The notes under the pieces were generated by a model. The model did no database searches. It saw only the letters and a list, made by a program, of their open reading frames with translations, and was not told where the DNA came from. Below, piece by piece: positions 29,617-37,507 of a DNA stretch of 64,000 nucleotides (the first letter of the stretch is position 1; each line of letters opens with the position of its first letter). A program made the position numbers and the translations under genes. Location: NCBI RefSeq assembly GCF_002077155.1, contig NZ_CP015027.1, forward strand, positions 124,001 to 188,000, written 5' to 3'. The stretch comes from Sporosarcina sp. P33. Lineage in GTDB: Bacteria > Bacillota > Bacilli > Bacillales_A > Planococcaceae.

Positions 29617-30039
29617 ATGACGTACCAAAAACCGATTCCATTGAAAGATCAAGACAACCAAGCGTACTGGGATGCAGCGGACAAGCATGAGCTCGTACTG
29701 CAAAAATGTAATGACTGCGGGACGTTTTCGCAGCCGCCCGGCCCGACATGCGCAAATTGCGGAAGTGCAAATGTAGGGTGGGAAAAGATGGGGAATGATG
29801 TGCAAGCGACCGTCTATTCTTATGTCGTATCTTATCGTCCATTCCTGCCCGGCTTCCAGGATGAACTGCCAACAATTATTGCGTTGGCGCAGCTGGACCG
29901 TGTGCCGGAAGTGAAGATCATGGGGAATATTCTGAATTGCGATGAACAAGATGTGCAGATTGGCATGCCGGTTCAAATGACGTGGGTTGATATTACAGAA
30001 GACCGCGCGTTGCCGCAATGGCAGCCTGTTACGAACTGA
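29617..30039 (+). CDS. DUF35 zinc-ribbon/OB-fold protein, partner of the thiolase-like enzyme
   Basis: A 140-residue protein with an N-terminal helix, a zinc ribbon (C-N-D-C near residue 31 and C-A-N-C near 45) and an OB-fold. DUF35 proteins bind acyl-CoA and form complexes with thiolase-like enzymes; in ChsH2 the DUF35 domain is needed for Ltp2 aldolase activity. The gene lies 10 bases after the thiolase-like gene with its own AGGAGG. Confidence 0.9.
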   Translation: MTYQKPIPLKDQDNQAYWDAADKHELVLQKCNDCGTFSQPPGPTCANCGSANVGWEKMGNDVQATVYSYVVSYRPFLPGFQDELPTIIALAQLDRVPEVKIMGNILNCDEQDVQIGMPVQMTWVDITEDRALPQWQPVTN

Positions 30040-30070
30040 TCGACAGACGCGGAAGAAAGGATGATGAATC

Positions 30071-31267
30071 ATGGATTTCACATTTACAAAAAAGGAAGAG
30101 AAATTCAGAACCGAACTGCGGACGTGGCTTGAAGAAAACCTCCCGGAAGGATGGCTGGAAGGCAAGCGAGACTTACCGGAAGATATCGAAGAATATTCAC
30201 GTGTATTGCGTGATTGGCAAAATAAATTGTACGAGGGCGGATGGGCAGCCATCGCCTGGCCAAAAGAATATGGCGGACGGGATGCCAGCCTGATGGAAGA
30301 GATTATTTATCATCAGGAGATGGTCAGAGTCAAAGCACCGCCGCTGATTAACTACATAGGTATCCATATGGTGGGTCCTACGTTAATCGATATGGGTACG
30401 GACGAGCAAAAAGAGAAATACTTGAAGAAAATCCTTACAGGTGAAGAAATATGGTGTCAGGGCTATTCAGAGCCTAACGCCGGATCCGACTTGACGGCCA
30501 TCAAAACACGTGCTGTGAAAGACGGAGACCGCTGGCTGATCAACGGACAAAAAGTCTGGACGAGCTTCGGTCATGTGGCGGATAAATGCTTCCTGCTGAC
30601 CAGAACGAGCAATCATCCGGAAAAGAAGCACCGCGGCATCACAGTATTCTTGATAGATATGGACCAGCCGGGAGTAGAAACACTGCCCATTGTCCAAATG
30701 GATGGACATAAAGAATTTAACGAAGTGTATTTGACGGATGCGGAAGCGACCGACGCAGATATCGTCGGCCAGCTGGATTCAGGATGGCACGTATTAATTG
30801 CGCTCATGCTGCATGAACGTACGGGAATTGGTGCGGAGCTGTTCACGCTCGAACAGCAGTTTAACGATACAGTCAAAATGTCTCAGCAATACAAAATTAA
30901 CGGACGGCCATTAATTCAGGATCCGATGATCAGACAGAAGATGGCGGGCTTCTACGCGCGTATTCGCGGATCACTGCTGAATTATTACAGAAACCTGACA
31001 ACTACGTTAAAGAATGGGCGGCCCGGTCCGGAAAGTTCGATCGATAAGCTGGTTGTCAGTGAGCTCAACAAAGAATTGTCTTCATTTGCGGTAGAGATCC
31101 AAGGGCACCATGGTGTGCTGTGGGATCAGGATGCACCGGCCGATTCTAAGTGGCAAAGTTTATTCCTGGCTTCATTCGGTCAAACGATTGGCGGAGGAAC
31201 TAGTGAAGTGCAGCGGAACACAATCGGAGAGAGAGTGCTTGGACTGCCCAAAGACATGGGACGTTAA
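30071..31267 (+). CDS. Acyl-CoA dehydrogenase, subunit 1
   Basis: A 398-residue acyl-CoA dehydrogenase family protein (N-terminal helical domain, FAD-contacting beta domain with CQGYSEPNAGSDL near residue 135, C-terminal helical domain ending in GGGTSEVQRNTIGERVLGLP). It lacks the usual R-x-QFG motif of the fourth domain. It is followed by a second, different dehydrogenase gene, the arrangement of heterotetrameric enzymes such as ChsE1-ChsE2 (FadE28-FadE29). It would oxidise an acyl-CoA to the enoyl-CoA and pass electrons to EtfAB encoded in the same operon. Confidence 0.88.
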   Translation: MDFTFTKKEEKFRTELRTWLEENLPEGWLEGKRDLPEDIEEYSRVLRDWQNKLYEGGWAAIAWPKEYGGRDASLMEEIIYHQEMVRVKAPPLINYIGIHMVGPTLIDMGTDEQKEKYLKKILTGEEIWCQGYSEPNAGSDLTAIKTRAVKDGDRWLINGQKVWTSFGHVADKCFLLTRTSNHPEKKHRGITVFLIDMDQPGVETLPIVQMDGHKEFNEVYLTDAEATDADIVGQLDSGWHVLIALMLHERTGIGAELFTLEQQFNDTVKMSQQYKINGRPLIQDPMIRQKMAGFYARIRGSLLNYYRNLTTTLKNGRPGPESSIDKLVVSELNKELSSFAVEIQGHHGVLWDQDAPADSKWQSLFLASFGQTIGGGTSEVQRNTIGERVLGLPKDMGR

Positions 31268-31285
31268 TAAACGGGGGGATGCAAA

Positions 31286-32416
31286 ATGGATTTTTCACTG
31301 ACTGAAGATCAAGAAATGTTCCGCGGACATATCCGGAAAATGCTGGATACGTTCGGCGGTACGCAAGTGGCACGCGAAATGATCGAAAACAAACCGGAAA
31401 ATTTGAAGAAACTTTATCATACATTGGCGGAACTTGGGTGTATGGCCATCAATATTCCAGAGGAGTATGGCGGACTGGATCTCGAATCTCTTGACTTAGT
31501 TCCAACGTACGAAGAACTCGGACGGTCTCTCGTTCCCGGATTGTTCATGGAAACGAATGCGCTCGCAGTGCCAATACTGAAGAAATACGGGACAGACGCA
31601 CAAAAGCAAAACTATTTGTCTGCTGTTGCGGCGGGGGAAACACATATCTCCTTTGCGGCACTTGAGCCGTTCCATGACTTTTCTCCGCAAGGGATTCAAT
31701 GTACTTTGCAGCAAAAAGATGGGCAGTACGTATTGAACGGCACAAAAATTCTCGTGCCTGAAGCAGAACTCGCAGAGGCATTCCTGCTGCTGGTCCGGAC
31801 GAGCGGCGATCAGGAAGACGGTTTGGCGCTTGTGCTGATCGATAAGACAGATGAACTGTCAATAACAAAACAGGCGTCTTTTGATGAAGCGAAGCACGTG
31901 GCGAAACTAGACTTTACCGATTATACGATTACGGAAGAGCAAATCGTAGGCGAAGCGGATAAGGGCTGGGCTAATTTGCAGGAAGGTCTGCTGTATTTCA
32001 ACGCAGCTCTCAGTTCGTATATGGTCGGCGCGATGGAGAGTGTGGTCAGCATGGCGGCGGACTATGCAAATATCCGTGAGCAGTTCGGTCAGAAAATCGG
32101 ACGATTCCAGGCAATCAAACACAGTATTGTAGATATGAAAGTGCATTTGGAAATTGCCCGGTCCTTAAGTTATTACGCAAACTGGGTGGCAGACACCGAT
32201 GAAGCAGACCGGGAAGCTGCGGTATACAGTGCACGTACGTACACAACGGAGAAATTCATCGAAGCATCTGCCCAAAACATTCAAATTCATGGCGGAATCG
32301 GATTCACGGAAGAAATCGATTGCCATTTATATGTAAAACGCGCACGCTATTATGATCAATATCTGGGTTCAACCCCTTTCTATCAGGAAAAAGTAGTCGC
32401 GTCACTGGGCTGGTAA
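31286..32416 (+). CDS. Acyl-CoA dehydrogenase, subunit 2
   Basis: A 376-residue acyl-CoA dehydrogenase family protein. The C-terminal domain has the standard NIREQFGQKIGRFQAIKH and IHGGIGFTEE motifs, while the middle domain is poorly conserved (SFAALEPFHDF in place of the usual T-E-P-x-AGSD). The two subunits thus seem to share out the conserved elements, supporting a mixed complex. It lies 18 bases after subunit 1 with GGGGGG upstream. Confidence 0.87.
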   Translation: MDFSLTEDQEMFRGHIRKMLDTFGGTQVAREMIENKPENLKKLYHTLAELGCMAINIPEEYGGLDLESLDLVPTYEELGRSLVPGLFMETNALAVPILKKYGTDAQKQNYLSAVAAGETHISFAALEPFHDFSPQGIQCTLQQKDGQYVLNGTKILVPEAELAEAFLLLVRTSGDQEDGLALVLIDKTDELSITKQASFDEAKHVAKLDFTDYTITEEQIVGEADKGWANLQEGLLYFNAALSSYMVGAMESVVSMAADYANIREQFGQKIGRFQAIKHSIVDMKVHLEIARSLSYYANWVADTDEADREAAVYSARTYTTEKFIEASAQNIQIHGGIGFTEEIDCHLYVKRARYYDQYLGSTPFYQEKVVASLGW

Positions 32417-32434
32417 TCAGAAGGAGGAGAGTAT

Positions 32435-33922
32435 ATGACGAATGTAACCGAGAGATCCAAAGTGAAGACCTATGGCAATGTCGTTAACGGCAAGACGATG
32501 CAAGCGCAAGACGGCGCTGTGACAAACAGTATCGATCCGTCCACCGGGAAAGTGTGGGCCATGATTCCTTCCAGTAAAAAAGAAGATGCGGAGATGGTGA
32601 TCCAGGCAGCACGCGGGGCGTTTGCAGACTGGGCGGATCTGCCGGCCCGTACACGCGGTGACTATATGCGTAAGATTGGGGATATGATTCCCGAGTATGC
32701 TGCGGAATTGCTGGAACTGGAAACACGAAATAATGGCTGGGTGCTTGATGAGTATGGCTATTTAGCGGAAGTATTGAAGCAAATTTGGTATGACGCGGCA
32801 GGTGCGGCATCATTAGTCGGTTCTCAGGGCCGTACTGTCCAGATGGGTGCGGGTGATTTCGGATTTACAGCACGCAAGCCTTACGGAGTGGCGGTCTTAA
32901 TCCTGCCCTGGAACGCACCGCTGTTTACATTCACCATTAAGGCAGCCTATGCGCTCGCGGCGGGCAATACGGTCGTTATTAAACCATCTGAAAGTGCGGC
33001 AGTCGGTTCGCTGCGGTACGGCGAACTAATTTCACAAATTCTGCCGCCGGGTGTGCTCAATGTCATTTCAGGTGCTGGCAGAGAAATTGGAGATTACCTG
33101 GTAGGTCACAAAGAAGTAAATAAGGTAAGTTTGACAGGTTCAAAAGCGACAGCGGAACGCATCACGAAAGCGACCGCCCATTCACCGAAGTCATTAATTT
33201 TTGAACTCGGCGGCAAGTCCCCGAATATCGTCTTTGAAGACGCAAATATTGATCAGGCAGTATACGGTCTGATTCATGGAATCTTCACTCGCAACTCCGG
33301 ACAGTTATGTGTGGCGGGCTCGCGTATGCTTATCCAGCGCAGCATTTATGATGAAGTGATCGGACGGCTGAAGGATTTAATGACAGATAGTGAATTCGTT
33401 AAGCACGGCGATATACTAAACACGAATAACACGATGGGGCCCATCGCCAATGAATCACAGTATAAGTCTGTTTGCTCTTACATTGATGAGGCATCACACG
33501 AGGGCTATGAAATAGTGTTCGGCGGAAAATACGGCGGAAACGAAGTGTTGCCTGGCCAGCCGGAATTTGCTGACGGCTACTGGGTTCAGCCTACACTTGT
33601 AAAGGTGGCGGATAACAGTATGAAACTGGCCCGTGAAGAAATCTTTGGGCCTGTGGCGGTCGCTATTCCGTTTGATACGGAAGAAGAAGCTGTGCAAATC
33701 GCAAATGACACGAATTTCGGTCTGGCAGCGGGTGTATGGACACAAAACCTTGGTTTGGCTCACCGAATGATCGATAAGCTGCAGGCCGGCAATGTATGGG
33801 TCAACACGTACGCTAGAGTAGGAGCGGATTTGCCGTTCAGCGGAATGAAGGAAAGCGGCTATGGAACAGATTCAATCCTCGATTATACACAGGAAAAAGC
33901 CTGTGTCATCAATATCGGCTGA
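32435..33922 (+). CDS. NAD(P)-dependent aldehyde dehydrogenase
   Basis: A 495-residue aldehyde dehydrogenase. The catalytic Cys292 lies in NSGQLCVAG, the general base Glu in FELGGKSPN, and the cofactor loop is SLTGSKAT. PWNAP and EEIFGPV are typical. In this operon it could oxidise an aldehyde released by retro-aldol cleavage. The gene has an AGGAGGAG site and ends 149 bases before the MFS gene, the largest gap in the operon. Confidence 0.92.
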   Translation: MTNVTERSKVKTYGNVVNGKTMQAQDGAVTNSIDPSTGKVWAMIPSSKKEDAEMVIQAARGAFADWADLPARTRGDYMRKIGDMIPEYAAELLELETRNNGWVLDEYGYLAEVLKQIWYDAAGAASLVGSQGRTVQMGAGDFGFTARKPYGVAVLILPWNAPLFTFTIKAAYALAAGNTVVIKPSESAAVGSLRYGELISQILPPGVLNVISGAGREIGDYLVGHKEVNKVSLTGSKATAERITKATAHSPKSLIFELGGKSPNIVFEDANIDQAVYGLIHGIFTRNSGQLCVAGSRMLIQRSIYDEVIGRLKDLMTDSEFVKHGDILNTNNTMGPIANESQYKSVCSYIDEASHEGYEIVFGGKYGGNEVLPGQPEFADGYWVQPTLVKVADNSMKLAREEIFGPVAVAIPFDTEEEAVQIANDTNFGLAAGVWTQNLGLAHRMIDKLQAGNVWVNTYARVGADLPFSGMKESGYGTDSILDYTQEKACVINIG

Positions 33923-34071
33923 TGGGCCGGACATGATCTGCGGCAAGAGTGTTCCGGGTGCAAATATACCTGAAACATCTTCTGCAGATCTTCACTGTAG
34001 ACCCTGACTAAATACAGCATAATGAATAAAGCTTTCAAACTATTACATGATCGATAAAGGGAGGCCATTTT

Positions 34072-35514
34072 ATGAGTGAAGCGGCATGGAAGGATCAGTC
34101 GATTACTAGAGGTTTTTTATTCATCAGTTTTGGAGCGTTCTTTATTATGTTCAGTTTAGCAACTCATCTCCCCGCATATCCGCATATGATTGCAGAATTT
34201 AATCTGGCACCGGGTTATGCGGTGTGGATGCAGCTGGGGCTGGCTGTCGGGCTGACGGGTTTCCAGCCGCTGCTCGGATGGATCGGGGATTCGTTCGGAA
34301 TAAAAATTGTCCTAATGATCGGCGGAGTGTTTATGATCATCGGTTCCTTGCTGGTGGCTTTCTCATTTTCTTTTTGGGTGCTCGTGCTCGGTTTGTTCTT
34401 TAAAGGAATTTCCGGAGCGGCGATTGCGCCATCAGGATTTGCTTATGCAGGGAAGTACATGGTCGGAACACAGCGCGGAAAAGCTATGGGGACATTTGCC
34501 GCATTCATCACTATTGGTTCGGTATTCGGTCCGGTATTGAGCGGAATGATTGTCGATGCGGTCAACTGGCAAGCAAGCTTCCTGTTCACTGCGCTGCTGG
34601 GCGGCGTAGGGATCGCATTATTCACTTTTGTCCCGCACGTGAAAGTGCAGGCACGTCAAAAATTGGATGTGCTCGGTCTAATTTTCGTCCTTCTTCTGTT
34701 AGTGAGTCTGTTGACAATTCCGACATTCATCAATAGCTATGGTATTGAATCAGGAATGTGGATCCCGTCACTGCTTGTTTTTGCTGCTGCATTACTGATT
34801 CTGGTCTTTGTAGAGAAAAAGCAAAAAGCCCCGCTGCTTGATATGGAGTATGTCGTCAATCGGAACTTCTGGGCACCTACAATGATTGCTGTGTTTATAT
34901 TCCTTGGATATACAGGTGTAATGTACTTATTGACATTCTTCGTACAGAACGTCCAGGGCAAGGCGGCCACTACGGTAGGTTTTCTGCAGATGGCAGTTTT
35001 CCTCGGTACATCGGCTGCGGCTTATGTAAGCGGCAGGATCATCAAAAAATTGTCTGCACGTCTCGTGATCGGTTTCGGTATTCTCATCTTCGCTTCGGGA
35101 ATCATCATGCTGAATTTCGTTACCCTAACGACATCATTTGCGTATCTGTTCATCTCAATGAGTTTCGTCGGGATTGGGGTCGGATTCCAAACGCCTGTTG
35201 TCAAGGGGCTGATCGTTTCTAAAGCTTCAGTGGAACGGATGAATGTGGTGACTTTTACGAATACGGTTATTGAAAACCTTGCACAGAGAATGGGCGCATC
35301 GTTTGCCTTGGTTGCTTTCTCCATATTTAGTGCAAGCGGCAACAATGTGGCGGCCGTAGTGAATACATCTTGGGTGATCATCGGTTTCATCATCATTGCA
35401 TTACTGCTCTTACCATTGATTCCGCGGGCGATCCCCGGCATTCATACAAGTGAAGAAGATTTACTCGATACCCGTGTAGTTCCGAAACCATTGAAAGCAG
35501 AGGGGATAAAATAA
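34072..35514 (+). CDS. MFS transporter of the catabolic operon
   Basis: A 480-residue major facilitator with about 12-14 helices. The loop 2-3 motif reads GWIGDSFGIK. It resembles drug:proton antiporters of the DHA2 type, but such carriers also import organic acids. Its place between the aldehyde dehydrogenase and EtfBA suggests uptake of the pathway substrate. The 149-base gap upstream could hold an extra promoter; none is clear. Confidence 0.85.
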   Translation: MSEAAWKDQSITRGFLFISFGAFFIMFSLATHLPAYPHMIAEFNLAPGYAVWMQLGLAVGLTGFQPLLGWIGDSFGIKIVLMIGGVFMIIGSLLVAFSFSFWVLVLGLFFKGISGAAIAPSGFAYAGKYMVGTQRGKAMGTFAAFITIGSVFGPVLSGMIVDAVNWQASFLFTALLGGVGIALFTFVPHVKVQARQKLDVLGLIFVLLLLVSLLTIPTFINSYGIESGMWIPSLLVFAAALLILVFVEKKQKAPLLDMEYVVNRNFWAPTMIAVFIFLGYTGVMYLLTFFVQNVQGKAATTVGFLQMAVFLGTSAAAYVSGRIIKKLSARLVIGFGILIFASGIIMLNFVTLTTSFAYLFISMSFVGIGVGFQTPVVKGLIVSKASVERMNVVTFTNTVIENLAQRMGASFALVAFSIFSASGNNVAAVVNTSWVIIGFIIIALLLLPLIPRAIPGIHTSEEDLLDTRVVPKPLKAEGIK

Positions 35515-35548
35515 ATTTCGCTGTAACGTATAGAGAGGAGACTTTACC

Positions 35549-36322
35549 ATGAATATTTATGTCTTGCTGAAAAAAACATTTGACACAGAGGAAACAATTT
35601 CTGTGTCGGGCGGCCGAATTGATGAAAGCGGTGCGGAGTTCATTATCAATCCGTACGATGAGTATGCGGTAGAGGAAGCGATTCTTCAGCGCGATCAGCA
35701 CGGCGGTACGGTAACTGTCGTGACGGTTGGAGATGCGTCTTCAGAGAAGCAGCTTCGCACGGCATTGGCGATGGGAGCGGATGATGCAGTTCTCATTGAC
35801 ACAGATGCGGATCTGGACGAAGGTGACCAGTTCACAACAGCGAAAATTCTGGAGAAGTTCTTTGAAGGAAAGGAAGCAGACTTGATTTTAGCTGGCAATG
35901 TGGCAATTGATGAGGCGAGCGGACAAGTCGGTCCCCGCCTGGCAGAACGTTTAGACATGCCTTTTATCACGACTGCCGTCAAACTGGAAATTGAAAACGG
36001 CACAGCGAAGATAGAAAAAGATGTTGAAGGGGATCTCGAGAAAATTGAAGTTCCTCTCCCGCTGCTCGTAACTTGTCAGCAGGGGTTGAATGAGCCGCGC
36101 TATACATCACTGCCGGGTATTATGAAAGCGAAGAAGAAGCCGCTTGAGCAATTGGAACTGGACGATCTGGATCTCGATGAAGAAGATGTGCGGGCCAAAA
36201 CGGCAACAGTCGCGGTCTTCATGCCGCCTAAAAAACAGGCGGGGCGTATTCTGGCGGGCGAGACAGGAGCCCAGGTAAAAGAATTGGTTAGCTTATTGAC
36301 GAAAGAAGCAAAAGTACTCTAA
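35549..36322 (+). CDS. etfB: Electron transfer flavoprotein beta subunit
   Basis: A 257-residue EtfB/FixA protein. The adenine-nucleotide fold (NPYDEYAVEEA, TVGDASSEKQLRTALAMGADDA) and the C-terminal arm are present. With EtfA it takes electrons from the acyl-CoA dehydrogenases to the quinone pool. It has an AGAGGAG site and precedes etfA by 28 bases. Confidence 0.93.
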   Translation: MNIYVLLKKTFDTEETISVSGGRIDESGAEFIINPYDEYAVEEAILQRDQHGGTVTVVTVGDASSEKQLRTALAMGADDAVLIDTDADLDEGDQFTTAKILEKFFEGKEADLILAGNVAIDEASGQVGPRLAERLDMPFITTAVKLEIENGTAKIEKDVEGDLEKIEVPLPLLVTCQQGLNEPRYTSLPGIMKAKKKPLEQLELDDLDLDEEDVRAKTATVAVFMPPKKQAGRILAGETGAQVKELVSLLTKEAKVL

Positions 36323-36350
36323 ACACCCACGGACGGAAAGGAGTTTTATT

Positions 36351-37337
36351 ATGAGTGAAAAGATACTGGTCATCGGAGAATTACAGCAAGGTGTTCTCCG
36401 TCAAGTAAGTTACGAGACAATCGCGGCTGCGAAACAAGTAGATGCCGATGCAGAAATTGTAGCCCTTGTGATGGGCGGCGGGAATTTGCAGCAGCCGGCA
36501 GAAGAAATGATCCGCTATGGTGCAGACCGTGCCATTACGGTCGCACATGCGAACTTGAATAATTATACATCAGAAGCTTACGGGCAAGTCATTCTGGAAG
36601 TTATGCAGAAAGAAAATCCGTCCGGCGTCATGATGGGCCATACATCAGTCGGTAAAGACGTAACACCTAAAATTGCAGGCCGTCTGGAACTGGGCTTAAT
36701 TTCGGATGCTGTGGCAATCGAAAAAGAAGACGGTAACATAATGTTTACGCGGCCAATCTACTCAGGCAAGGCATTCGAAAAGAAAGTTATAACAGATAAA
36801 GGCCTGCTTTTCGCAACGATCCGTCCGAACAATATACCAGCGCTTGAATATAACCCAAACCGTACGGGTGAAGTATCAGCCTTAGAGCTGGATGTGAAAG
36901 ATCTGCGCACAATTGTAAAAGAAGTCATCCGCCGAAAAAATGAAGGTGTCGACTTATCGGAAGCGAAAGTCGTTATAGCGGGCGGGCGTGGCGTTAAGGG
37001 CGCGGAAGGCTTCCAGGCGTTGTATGAGCTGGCAGACTTGCTTGGCGGCGCTGTAGGAGCCTCACGGGGCGCGTGTGACGCCGATTATTGCGATTACTCC
37101 CTGCAGATTGGTCAAACAGGAAAAGTGGTTACACCTGATCTTTATATTGCAGTCGGCATTTCCGGAGCTATTCAGCATATGGCCGGCATGTCCAACTCAA
37201 AAGTCATCGTAGCAATTAACAGTGATGCAGAAGCGAACATCTTCAACATAGCAGATTACGGAATTGTCGGCGATCTGTTTGAAGTTCTTCCATTGCTGAT
37301 TGAAGAGTTGAAATTAGAAGGTGCAGTTATTCAGTAA
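36351..37337 (+). CDS. etfA: Electron transfer flavoprotein alpha subunit
   Basis: A 328-residue EtfA/FixB protein with the FAD-binding C-terminal signature (VAGGRGVKGAEGF-x-ALYELADLLGGAVGASR, then QIGQTGKVV-x-PDLYIAVGISGAIQHMAG). It is the last gene of the operon and is followed by a strong terminator. A dedicated Etf pair is common in operons with specialised acyl-CoA dehydrogenases. Confidence 0.95.
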   Translation: MSEKILVIGELQQGVLRQVSYETIAAAKQVDADAEIVALVMGGGNLQQPAEEMIRYGADRAITVAHANLNNYTSEAYGQVILEVMQKENPSGVMMGHTSVGKDVTPKIAGRLELGLISDAVAIEKEDGNIMFTRPIYSGKAFEKKVITDKGLLFATIRPNNIPALEYNPNRTGEVSALELDVKDLRTIVKEVIRRKNEGVDLSEAKVVIAGGRGVKGAEGFQALYELADLLGGAVGASRGACDADYCDYSLQIGQTGKVVTPDLYIAVGISGAIQHMAGMSNSKVIVAINSDAEANIFNIADYGIVGDLFEVLPLLIEELKLEGAVIQ

Positions 37338-37352
37338 TCAGCAAATGCACAC

Positions 37353-37396
37353 AGCAGCCGGAATGTTCAATAAATGAACATTCCGGCTGCTTTTTC
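37353..37396 (+). terminator. Intrinsic terminator of the catabolic operon
   Basis: A 17-base perfect stem (37353-37369 with 37375-37391) and a T-run. It marks the end of the 25.4-37.3 kb transcript. Confidence 0.95.
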
Positions 37397-37507
37397 ATGC
37401 AACTCTCCAAATCCGGCAACACGCTCTGTTACTATAATTGAATAGGGAATTTTCTAAATTCATGGTATACTAATCAAAATTACGGTACACCGGGAGGAAT
37501 AGGTTTG

